This document shows, piece by piece, positions 11,026 to 20,994 of a stretch of 64,000 nt of DNA. Positions within the stretch are counted from its first letter, which is position 1. Every line of letters starts with the position of its first letter. Position numbers and translations under genes: made by a program. The notes beneath the pieces are model-generated. The model had not been told where the DNA came from. It did no database searches and saw only the letters and a program-made list of their open reading frames with translations. The stretch is from Pleurotus ostreatus/Saccharomyces cerevisiae fusant (Eukaryota; Opisthokonta): positions 307,888 through 371,887 of the forward strand of contig JAMQCK010000003.1 in assembly GCA_024196135.1 (NCBI GenBank). The letters run 5' to 3'.

Positions 11026-12161
11026 TTAGTCGAAGAGACCGAAGCCCATGTCATCGTCAGACTCCTCCTTCTCCTCCTCCTTCTCCTCGGCCTTGGCCTC
11101 GGCGGCCGAGGCAGCCTCAGCAGCGGCAGGCGCAGCCGACACGAAAGCGTCGGGGTTGGCAAGGTACTCCTTGACCTGTAGACAAAGTCAGCAATCAAGT
11201 TCGAGACAAGGAAAGTGCAAGAGGTCAGAAAAGGTATAGATCAACAACGCGCCGGAAGCGCTCAGCATTTTCAGTGTGATATATATTTGGCTCATCCAGT
11301 AGCCCAAGGGAACGCATGCTCACCTTCTCGGAGCCCTCGAAGGTGTACTCGGTAGCGAGCGACACAGCGAGAACGTTCTTGTACGAGTTGATGAGCGAGT
11401 GGAGCACGGACACGATCGTCGGGTACTTGAGCGCGAGCGAGATCGCCGCGATGGTCTTGATACCCGTGAGGAAGCGGTCGATGAGCTCGGACTCGTCGAC
11501 GTCGAGGACGTCGGGCGAGAACGTGTTGCCCGAGTCGTAGATCTGCACGACCGTCATGCCGTACGTGAACGGCGAGATGTTGAGCATGTTCAGGAGCGTC
11601 GCCTCGGAGGGGCCGACGCGCGTGCCCGCGGTGACGACCTTGACGTCGGACACGATTTCGATCGTACCACGCGCGATCTTGGTGGGGATACCGAGGGCCT
11701 GGAAGAAGGACGTCTTGCCGGGCTCCATACCGGTGTTGCCGGCGGGGATGGAGACGTCCTTGGGGGCGTAGGCACCGGCACGCGCGGGCGCGGCGACCTT
11801 GTTGGCGATGATGAGGTCGCGGATCTCCTTGAGGTCACCGGCGGTGAAGACGAAGCCGATGTTGCCCTTGACGTGCGGGAGGAGCTTCTCGAACTGGGGG
11901 AGCTCGGAGAGGAAGCTGCGCAGCGCGCGGCGGACCATGGTGTTCTTGCCCATCAGGACGACACCCTTGCCGCGGAGCGCGACACGGATCTGGTGCATTT
12001 GGTTGGAGCCGACATTGTCAACGTTGACGATGAAGATGGAGGCTGATGCGCGCGGTCAGTATGATCGTACATCTTTGCATAGTTTGCGACGTACGGAACT
12101 GCTGGAGCAGCTCCTTGAGCTTCTCGAAGTAAGCGGCCTTCTGTTCACGGTTGGCACCCAT
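11026..12161 (-). CDS. rplp0: 60S acidic ribosomal protein P0
   Basis: Exons (reading 5' to 3') 12161-12095, 12042-11324 and 11175-11026 give 311 residues, the usual length for the family. P0 binds 25S rRNA at the GTPase centre and carries the P1/P2 dimers of the stalk. The N-terminus [19 protein letters not shown] and the core ([59 protein letters not shown]) are typical. The C-terminus ends in [12 protein letters not shown], the conserved stalk tail bound by elongation factors and ribosome-inactivating toxins. The last intron (148 bases) is longer than neighbours; the first is 52 bases and follows a 67-base first exon, as is common in fungal ribos-protein genes. Confidence 0.97.
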
Positions 12162-13083
12162 TGTTGATGTTTCGGTCTTTTACTACCAGAAGGTCAGATG
12201 GGGGATTCGGCGCGTCGATCACTTCCACTCACAAGAATTAGACAAAGCCTCCCTATGGCCTTTCACGCCTAGAAACGCGCGCATTAGCTTCGAGATCATC
12301 GTCAGACGCGCGACACGAACCTGCAGATGCCAATGGATTTTTAAAGGCGTTGTCTATGTGGAGAGAAGGCGCTCTCGATCACCCAACTTGTGTGTACATC
12401 GGAGTTTCAATTTGAGTTCGGCAGCGCCACAAAGTGCGGTTCCCTTTGCCATTTCATTGCGTCTCATTCGTTCTTTTCCTTTCATGAAGCTCAAGTATGC
12501 TACGAGTGCATATATACATGCTCTCAAAGTGTACATACGTAGCTGTTCCCCTCCCTTGGCTCAGGGGATAGGTCAGAGTCAAACTATACAGTATTCGGAA
12601 TTTGCCGACAGTTGAACCGTCGGCACGTGCATGTTCAACTTCTCTCGTGACTTCGATGCACTCGTTCTTATCGCGACCTTCGAAGTTTGTGAGAAATTGC
12701 TGATACCCAGCGCCCTGATTCACTTGCACCCACAACAAATGACCCCCATCCGCTCAACGTCTAAGGTCGCGCCATGATCATAATTGTCTCCGACGTCAAC
12801 ACTTTCCAAAGCCGTTCTGTGCGACTCTCGCTAGGCTCATCCTGCTGCTTCCCTGCATTTCTGTGCGACCTGTGAGTTAACCCACGGCTGACGTGGTGAC
12901 CTGTACACCAGCTAGTTGCAGCGAGTGGACTGGAGGAACGCGTCGGTCCAAGCGACAATGCGCATCCGCACTCCTATCCGTCGCGTATTGGTTCCGTGCG
13001 CGATCCTGCCCAACGGCGGCTGAGACTGGGAGTAGCTTGTTCGTCGGGCATGGGCAAGCCAACGACCCTTACCTCCTTCCGCC
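12162..13083. other. Divergent intergenic region (P0 and PC-esterase-like promoters)
   Basis: About 0.9 kb between divergent start codons, so both promoters should be here. No TATA box at a convincing distance and no coding pattern were found. Confidence 0.45.
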
Positions 13084-14901
13084 ATGGCGCGCTACTCCCC
13101 GCGACGCCTCATGCTCTGGCCTGGTCGATACTACCCTTTCATCGCCATCGTGCTCTTCCTCACAATAACATGGTACTACCTATACTTCGGCGAGGACATC
13201 TTCTATAGCCCGCACATCCTCGAAGAGTTCGAATTTGCCTCTTCGCCTATCGCAGACCACGTCGCCCTTGAGCTTGCCGACATCATCCACCCTCCCATTC
13301 ACAACGATGAGCCGGAGATCGACCCGCCGAGTGCTGTCCTTGCGCCACCAGTGACGGTCTCCGACTCGCCCTGGTGCCAGTTCGGCGAATGCGGCGTGGG
13401 CAAGTGGGTGCCCAGGGTCCCCGCCGTCGACACGCTTGTCTTCGGCGATCCGCCCAGCTGCCGTCGTCCTATCGACATCCATGGCGACCCCATACCAGAG
13501 GACGTGCGTCCCCAGATCGAAGTCCAACGTTCCCTCGACATCATCAACTGGGACTGGATGCCGTCTCGCGGCAAGCTCATGGACTTGGACATGATGGAGC
13601 TGGCTGTCCGTCTCATGCAGAGTCCCGGTGGACTCATCATGATTGGAGGTGCGTAAGCTCTTGTCGAGAGATAAGCAGCCCCCTCACGCCTGGCCCGCAG
13701 ACTCGCTCACCGTGCAGCACCGCGACACATTCTCCGTCGGTTTCCCCTCTGCTGGTATCTACATCGACGTCGACCCTCCCCATCTTCAAGAGCTGGGCTA
13801 CTCTAAGACGGAGTATGTATCGCACTGGGTGGTACGAAACAACACGCCGGCCTGGAAGACCTTGATGGAACGGGCGAATGTGCGTTGCATGCACTTAAAC
13901 GCCCAGCGCTATCCCTGACTACCCCACAGGTCCCGGAATCGCGGATGGAGCGTCCGCTGCTGACGGTCATCCAGTACCACTTATCTGTCAACGAGACCGA
14001 GATCCGAGCTATGACGGAGGGACCCGAAGACGCGCAGTGGTCTCACGGTTCTGGGCGAGGAGCCCACCCGCGCGTACCGGGATTCCAGGAGCTCGTTGTA
14101 TCGCTGGCTACACCTATACCTGAGCACGCCGATACAGTCACGAAGGACACCATCGTCCTGTTCAATACGGGCGCTCATGTGGGTCAATCACTACTCTGGT
14201 TCCCTCTCCTTTCTAACCGGCGTTCAAGTGGTCTCGTGGTGTTATGGGGAATCTCATCCCTCGATCAGACACGGCGACTGAGCATGCTTTATTACATAGG
14301 ACGTACCAGCGCATGGTAAGTTAGCGCCCGTCCCGCTATCGCATACATACGCTAAGCGCCCAAAATTGCCAGATGGACATGCACTTCCTCCGGTTGCAAG
14401 CCGCTCCCCAGATATCCATCTTCTTCCGCACCACCGCCCCCGCGCACGCCGCTTGCCACGAGAACTACAAACCCTACCCCAACGCGCAGGAGGCGGAGGC
14501 CGCGGACGCGACACTGCATACCCGCCTTATGGCTTCCGCGCCAAACACGGCGCGCCAGCTGACATGGTCGCGCTGGGACTGGGATCAGTTCAAGGTCCAC
14601 AATGGGATGTGGAAGGTGGCTATTGAGAAGGCGCAGAAGGCGCGTCTGGCGTCGGACGCGGGCCCGCGGTGGTACTACTTAGATATCTACGGCCTGTCGC
14701 TGCAGCGCCCGGACGCGCACTCGAACCCGGACGACGACTGCTTGCATTGTGAGTGCGCTCGCAGCGGCTGGGAATCTTCGTTGACGCGCGCGAACAGGGT
14801 GTGGTCGGTCGGTGCCCATTCAGTGGACGCGGCAGCTCTACCATCAGCTCAAGTTGTTGGACATGCAGGATGGGTCGGTCATGCAGGGAGGATCGGTTTG
14901 A
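13084..14901 (+). CDS. PC-esterase/TBL-like type II membrane protein (1)
   Basis: Exons 13084-13648, 13701-13879, 13930-14178, 14229-14315, 14373-14748 and 14798-14901 give 519 residues. One hydrophobic helix near the start (FIAIVLFLTITWYYLYF) suggests a type II Golgi membrane protein. The lumenal part begins with a cysteine-containing WCQFGECGVGKWV block, as in plant TBL/PMR5 proteins. The SGNH/GDSL serine lies in IMIGDSLTVQH (Ser190, its Asp codon spans the first intron) and the Asp-x-x-His pair in DDCLHWC (Asp482, His485). Members of this PC-esterase clan add or remove acetyl groups on polysaccharides or glycans. The conserved LFNTGAHW and RTTAPAHA segments between the motifs support the fold. 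Whether it is a transferase or an esterase, and on which glycan, is not shown. Confidence 0.8.
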
Positions 14902-15685
14902 GACGTGTCGGGTCTGTCTTATCGTAAGCACGATAGGCGCCGGTCGTACGCCCTGAGCCCAGATAGTTTGATTTATTCTGTATATTATGCGTGGAGTCCC
15001 GGACACATGTACTTCATATCCGTGCACTGCAACACGGCTTCGTGAAGCTAGGAAGACGTTACGCAGGGTCTGCGGCCGTATCTTGCTCATTGCGACAGTG
15101 CCCATTAGGAAGGTGTCCTCAAGGAGCGGCGGAAGTTCATCTCCAGCCTTTCATCCATGCCTCCATCCATCTCCAAATCATTAATGAGCGCACACGGCCG
15201 GGTATCCACCTGCGCCGACAGTAGGCGTCATCAATATGAATCTGAGCATCCCAGGATCTCCACGACATGCGTCGTGAGTGTTGATGCTCGAGAGCAATCC
15301 GCGGCGCTTCATGCTAAAATGAAGTGTCAAGTCCATCGCGATCCATTAGCGCTCCATAGCGCTCCATATATTCTAGTAGGATTAAGAAGTGTACAGTATA
15401 GTTGAACAGGAAATACAGGTTACAATGGGTATCGATAAAGGCGAGATAGCAATATTAAGCAGCGATGAACGGTAGGAGCGAAAACGAAGGAACGAGCCCC
15501 ACCAAAGGCCGTGTAGGTACAAGGGATGGGGCTTGGGTATTGTTACAATATTATGTCGATGTAAAACTAAAGAGGCTGGAACAAGGAATCGAGAATCAAG
15601 GCGAAGAGAATAGAAAGAGTCGAGAAGCAGCGGTGAAAACAAAATCAGGTCGAGCGAGTTCGAAGTTAATCGACGAGGAGGTCGC
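14902..15685. other. Convergent intergenic region
   Basis: 3' flank of the PC-esterase-like gene and of the C2H2 gene. No coding sequence or repeat identified. Confidence 0.45.
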
Positions 15686-16792
15686 CTACGCGTTTGTCAT
15701 GCCGCCATGATGCATTCGTTTGGAGTGCCCATTCAGCGCGCTCCTATTGTTGAAGGTCGCGGCGCAGGTAGCACAGGTAAACGACCTGCGATTCTCGTGG
15801 CCCTGGATGTGATCTGCGATGGCCGTGATAAGCAAACAAAAATTGAACGGCTTGTCAGAAGTGATCACGAACGTCTGTAGTTGTGGCCTCTGGTGAAGGA
15901 CGCGTCGCATCCAGGATATGGGCAAGAGATCCGGGCCGGCGCGCGGCGACGTCGTTGGGCGGCCTCCCGTTGGCGCGACGTACCTACTTCGTTGCGCGCG
16001 TGAGGGGGATGTGCGTCTTCGGGGGACCCGGTCGCGCGAGCGGGGGTAGATAGGCGGCTTGTGCCCGGCGTAGGGAAGGCGTCCTGTGCGAAGGAGCTAT
16101 CAGGGGATGACACACTGGCGAAGCCGTTTGGGCTATGATTGAGGTAGGTCGTTGTGTCGGTGCGTACTAAGTCTACGTCATGCCAGCGAGTCAGTGTTGT
16201 TTTTCCGTTCTTGTGGAAGATGCACACCTGATGTGACAGGCACATCGGCCATCCAGCCATCTTGATGGCCAACGAAGCCCACGGTAGATTGATAAGTTGG
16301 GCTGGCTTCACAAGGCTCAGCATCCCTCGAAGATGTGGCAGCAGACCACTCACCTTCAGCAGGATGGCCAGCGTATATTGTAGGCGTGAGAGAGGACGTA
16401 TCGTACGCGGGAGAACCTGATGGATATCCGTAGTTTGCGAGGTGCGCCGGCGAACTTGCTTGATAAATCTGAAAAGCGCTAGCACCGTGCGCATGACGCG
16501 GGTGCCTAGGTCCCCGAGGCGAGGGTCCTATATAATGAGCGTAGTGTGAAGCCGTAGGGGCGGTGTTAGGGAGGGCCCATTGTTGGGTATCGTACGTCGC
16601 AGGCATTGTCCCGTGGTTCGTGAGGACAGCGTATGTGCCCAGTTCGGAATAGCCTGCCGCACGATTATTCCAAGGCACCGTCACTTCGTCGTCTACAACA
16701 TGGTCAATACAGATCGTCGCACGCATATCGTTGAACAAACTAGGCGAGCTCCGTCGGTGAGAAGGAGTGAAAAACGGCTGATTGTTCTGCAT
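15686..16792 (-). CDS. C2H2 zinc-finger protein, probable transcription factor
   Basis: Exons 16792-16228, 16172-15873 and 15813-15686 give 330 residues. The first 260 residues are low-complexity, rich in Ser, Pro, Tyr and His, as in activation regions. Two zinc fingers sit at the very C-terminus: C272-X4-C277-X12-H290-X3-H294 (starting CPYPGCDASF) and C302-X2-C305-X12-H318-X4-H323 (FTCATCAATFNNRSALNGH). The first finger is interrupted by the 59-base second intron, and only correct removal of that intron gives proper spacing. A 52-base alternative intron (GT at the complement of about 16353) would shift the middle of the protein into another open frame; I prefer the model with intron 16173-16227 because its composition matches the flanks. 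The target is unknown; it lies between two PC-esterase-like genes. Confidence 0.7.
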
Positions 16793-17781
16793 GACTAGAA
16801 GAACGGTTGTCAGCTCCCATACGATACTATAGCAGGTTGAGGGACACACGCAAGGTAATAAATGAGATAAATGATAGTGCAAGAACAAAGAGAGAGGGAA
16901 AGAAGGGAGGATGATAGAGCTGCAAGAGTGGTCCGCTCCGACTTTAAGACTGTCAACTCGTGTAGGAGGCGTGTTGCACTCACCATCGCACGGGATTTGG
17001 AGCGTCTGGCGATGCAGTCGCTCGTCCGTTTCCCCCACATCAGACCCCGGCTATGAAGACAAGCCTCGAGGTTGCTGCAGTGACAAACGCTCATTCGCCA
17101 ATGCACCGGACCTAAGGAGATCATCGAGGAGAATCATGCCCAAGAAAGGCGCAATGAACAGTGCGGTTGACCCTTGCAGCGGGTCTCGTTCATATCGCTC
17201 GACATCACCACGAAACATGACAAACAAATTTGACGACGGGGCTGCAAGCCCAGTGACTACCCTAAAGGGGAAGCTTCTACGCTGAAGCTGTTCGCTGGCG
17301 TGACGAAGCTATTGAGAAGGGCATCCTGATGGAGATTGTGATCATGTAATGAGTACATATGTACGGGTGGGTGGCGGAATAGAACTGCCTCACCTTGCTA
17401 GACCATCCTCTCGTGACGAGGCGCAATGTGCGGCCTGGTGGCTATTCAAGAAGGGGATAGCGACAGCCTGTTCAAGACCACTATCACCTCGGATGAGAGC
17501 GGGAGACAGAGAGTCCGTCCGAATGTTTTGTAAGCTATGTCGCCAGACTCGAAGCGATCTCAGCGGGCCTTGCTCTACAGCAAGGCCAGGGAAGGTGTGG
17601 TTGAGCGTACAGCTGTGCGCTCTGGACGCATGGGAGCGGGTCGCGGCACATTGCTAGACAAGTGCCGCGCACCGCCATGAAGTTCCCGCGGCGCCGACCG
17701 ACGAACCGTATATCCCGTGCATATCACGCCCGTCCACGACAATACCGTGCACTTCTCCATCATCGTCGGATTGCACGACTA
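16793..17781. other. Intergenic, upstream of C2H2 gene
   Basis: About 1 kb between two - strand genes. Should hold the C2H2 promoter and the 3' end of the next gene. A possible upstream 5' exon with a GTGAGT donor (complement, around 16980) can be drawn but does not join in frame to the chosen start. Confidence 0.4.
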
Positions 17782-19629
17782 TCAGTACGCACTCGCCTCC
17801 GGACATATCCCCATCTTCCCCAGCGCCTCGTCCACCAGCGCCTCATGCGCGTCCGTCATCATAAAATGTATCCCGTCCGACACCAGCGTCTCCCACGCCA
17901 GCGGCGCCGTCAGCGCGAACTGGTCAATCACCGACCAGCCGCGCCACCGCGCGAGGGGTATCATCGCGTCGGACCAGTAGCGCAGCCGGTTGTGCGTGGT
18001 GTGCCGGTTATCCCGCCGCACACGGTCCGTGGTGAGGGGCCCCGGCGCAGCGGGCGTGAGCATGATGCGCACGCGAGGGCCAGTGTAGGCGCCCGGCTTT
18101 TGATGCGAGTGGGCGTGCGGTATCCCGTGCCCATCGGGATTTCGCTCCTCTAATGGGGATCGCGCCGGAAAGCAGCGGTCGACGGCGTCCATGATCACGC
18201 GCGTACGCTCGAGAAAGACAGCCGTCGGATGGCCAACAGCTAAGTGGTATCCCTGTGAATACTTATGAGCAGGACTGAGCCGTCGGACTGGCACGACGGA
18301 ACGTACGACGCTGACGATGAGTACGTCTACCTCGTGTTTTCTCATGTAGGCACAAACGTCGCTTTCTAGCAGATCCGCGCTGGCAAAGAGATGGCCGAAT
18401 GGCGCCCTGCAGATCGTGAGCGGCGTCGAAATAGTACCTATCAAAGATGACGAACCAACGGAAGAAAAATTCGACATTGCCGACGCTCCCGTTCTTGAAA
18501 TCCGCCTTGCCCTGCAGAAGAAGTCAGAGGGGCCAGAAAAAAGAACCGCGGTACGCACCGACTCCAATGCGACACTGGGAAGTCCGCTGAGGCGATGAAT
18601 GAGACCATCTTGCAATTGGCGCCCGTGGCTATCACCGATAGATAAGACATGATGTCGCTTCTCCGTGCAGGCCTCTATATTCGAGAACCGCATCCCGGCG
18701 TGCTTCCACTTGCAGCCCGCGGGCACAAAGCGATAGCGCTCGCCTATACGCCGGCCTCCGGGGGCTGGCCACTGTATGGGCGAGTCCAGGAGGTCGAGGG
18801 GGTGGTGGGGGATGTAGGTGCCCCGGGTCGGATCTTGGCCTGTGCATGCTGGAAGCGCAGAATCGTCGTCGATGGGGTAGGCGCTTCCTGGTATCGCGAG
18901 GTGATGGGACGCGTTCAGAGGCGAGGGGATGTAGCTCCGGCAGAGGGAGTGAGCAGGGAGGAGGACGGCGTGCGCGAGGAGGGGGCGGAGCTGCAGTTCT
19001 GGCCACGGTAGTGATCCCGTCGCGTTGGCCTCGTTGAAGCCTTCGTAGCGCTGCTTGATTGTCAGCTGGATGCAAAAAAGAACCGGATAGACGCGCACCT
19101 CATATGCGAGCCACGAGCGTATATACACGTCCCCCGCATTGTGCAGCTGAACATCGAAGCGGTACGAGCAGTTCCCCTCGTATGTACTCCACTGTGTGTC
19201 GATCCGTTCTGCGCCGTCCGTGGTGAGGATGAAGGAGTCGGGACCACGATTGCGGCGGATCCAGTCGCTGAGACTTGGCTCCTCGCTCGGATCAGGCGAG
19301 GCTTCCGCTGCTTCGCAGGCAGACGCGTCCCCCCTCCACACACGAAAGGTGAACGCGCTGGGGAGCTCGGGCTCATAACAGAGCTCAGCCTTGAATTCGT
19401 CTTTGATTGTGGGGAGTGTGTGACATAGTTGCCGTTCGTGCTCGATAGGCTCCCGGTCAAGTACATGTGGGGAGGGACAGAGGGCCTGCTGAGGTGGGGA
19501 AGTGAGCCAGGACCTGAGCAGGTCGCGCGAAACGTGTCCCGATCGTGGGTGGAGGAGGAAGACGAGGAGAGCGGTGGTCAGTAGGACGGCATTGAGCAGG
19601 AAGAGACGGGATGGTCTAGGGAGTATCAT
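17782..19629 (-). CDS. PC-esterase/GDSL-like type II membrane protein (2)
   Basis: Exons 19629-19099, 19050-18559, 18511-18438, 18379-18307 and 18252-17782 give 546 residues. The N-terminal helix (LFLLNAVLLTTALLVFLL) anchors it; a lumenal Cys-containing region follows. The SGNH serine is Ser318 in LSIGDSHGRQLQDG and the Asp-x-x-His pair is D516/H519 in VSDGIHFMM. The DNA is almost open in one frame for 618 codons, but four introns of 48, 47, 58 and 54 bases have classical ends and branch points, and removing them restores segments such as GKADFKNGSVGNVEFFF and DVLIVSVGYHLAVGHP that look like real family sequence. It is related only distantly to the gene at 13.1 kb. Likely acts on glycans in the Golgi, like the fungal Cas1/NXPE-type SGNH domains; the substrate is not known. 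Confidence 0.75.
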   Translation of the reverse strand: MILPRPSRLFLLNAVLLTTALLVFLLHPRSGHVSRDLLRSWLTSPPQQALCPSPHVLDREPIEHERQLCHTLPTIKDEFKAELCYEPELPSAFTFRVWRGDASACEAAEASPDPSEEPSLSDWIRRNRGPDSFILTTDGAERIDTQWSTYEGNCSYRFDVQLHNAGDVYIRSWLAYEVRVYPVLFCIQLTIKQRYEGFNEANATGSLPWPELQLRPLLAHAVLLPAHSLCRSYIPSPLNASHHLAIPGSAYPIDDDSALPACTGQDPTRGTYIPHHPLDLLDSPIQWPAPGGRRIGERYRFVPAGCKWKHAGMRFSNIEACTEKRHHVLSIGDSHGRQLQDGLIHRLSGLPSVALESVRTAVLFSGPSDFFCRARRISRTGASAMSNFSSVGSSSLIGTISTPLTICRAPFGHLFASADLLESDVCAYMRKHEVDVLIVSVVRSVVPVRRLSPAHKYSQGYHLAVGHPTAVFLERTRVIMDAVDRCFPARSPLEERNPDGHGIPHAHSHQKPGAYTGPRVRIMLTPAAPGPLTTDRVRRDNRHTTHNRLRYWSDAMIPLARWRGWSVIDQFALTAPLAWETLVSDGIHFMMTDAHEALVDEALGKMGICPEASAY

Positions 19630-20994
19630 GACCAGCAAAGGAGCGGACGCGCTCGACGGCGGAGGGCAGGCGGCGTCGTTGGCGAGGACGTGCGGGCATG
19701 ATGATCATGAACGGCGGCAAAGAGCACACTACACTGATGCCATCATCACATTCCGGCCATAACCCTCCGTCGGCCGTTCGCCACAATCATCTGAAGAGTT
19801 ATTCATCCCAGTGCGCTCAAGATATCATGGAAGACACCGACGACCTTCTGATGGAGCATGCATATGTACGCGTCGCCTCAAGCGACGGGATGAAGCTGGT
19901 AGACGAGGAGACCAAGACTCAGAACCGACGGACAATTAGAACGTTCAAGCTTTCAAGCTTCAAGATTCAACCGCTTTGAGAGGCAGGTAACTAATGCGAT
20001 GAAGGATGGTTCAGGGCAATATGGATGGCTCTCGAAACGACGATCGCAAAGCCTCGCTGTGAAAGTGCGGTTTCGAAGTCCACAGAGGACACCCTCAAGA
20101 TGGATAGTTCGAAAATGACGAACAGCCGGCAAGAAAGGTGTGAAGACCCTTGGACCGTGAAGAGCGATTCTCGATATTCAACGCTTGGCTCAGAGGCACA
20201 GACTACGTAGGCCGGATCGCAGGGATGAAATGTGGGGATGAACTGAGAGGGAGAGAAAGAAGTACGGTAACGGGTAGAGCAAGGTGAAAGTCAAGAAGTA
20301 AGCAGACGTAACCAAGCATGAGAAGCGACACGGCGGAAGAGCAAGGGAATGGTTGGGAGTATGCAAAGGTGCACTTCCAAACAAGCAGTCAAGCGACGAA
20401 GCGGTGTTACAGGAAAAGACAAGAAGAATGATGGACGAGAATAGCATGTACGGTAGGGACGCACCTCAAATGGACGAGCTGCTAAGCAAGTTGCCTCATT
20501 CCACTTGATTCTGTGGTAGATAGAAAAGCTAGAGAGCCAGAAATATGAGAGGGTGACAGGTCGTACCGCCCTGTCGGTCGCGAGGGGAGGCTTTGAGCGA
20601 CTGCTGGAGAACAAATGGCCCCCGGCCGTTTGGCGAGCGAGAAGGCCATTTCATTTTGCAGCCGACGCCATTGCGCAGTGCGGAGCTTAATCAAATGAGG
20701 TATATGCGGGAGCCGATGCTGCTGGAGGGGAAGTCGAAGAAAGCTTGGGAGATGGTGGTTGCGGACAAGCCGTTGGTTTGGTCGATTTGTTTGTCCCCTC
20801 GTTGGGAGCCAATCAAATTGAGCCAAATACCGGACGCGTCGGCGGCGGATGCCGGTCACTCATTCCTCTCCTCCGACGCGTGAAGTTTTGAAGACGCGCG
20901 CCGGCTGAACCCCACGGCGAGAGCAGAGGAGCAAGGCGTCTGGGGACAACGCGTAGCTTGGTCTGGACGGTCATCCTCGGTTCCATGCAATGGA
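19630..20994. other. Divergent intergenic region
   Basis: About 1.4 kb between divergent genes; it should contain both promoters. Purine-rich on the + strand around 20200-20460. No coding pattern supported. Confidence 0.45.

Noticed and set aside
11399..12046. Open frame of 215 codons on the + strand
   Set aside because: Exact antisense of ribosomal protein P0; Asp/Arg/Gly-rich shadow.
16178..16400. Alternative C2H2 gene model using a 52-base intron near 16302-16353 and reading through 16173-16227
   Set aside because: Both keep an open frame, but the alternative inserts a hydrophobic stretch unlike the Ser/Pro/Tyr-rich flanks. Not excluded; cDNA would decide.
13084..19629. A biosynthetic gene cluster around the PC-esterase-like genes
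   Set aside because: No synthase, P450 or transporter typical of secondary metabolism is present; only glycan-type enzymes and a regulator.
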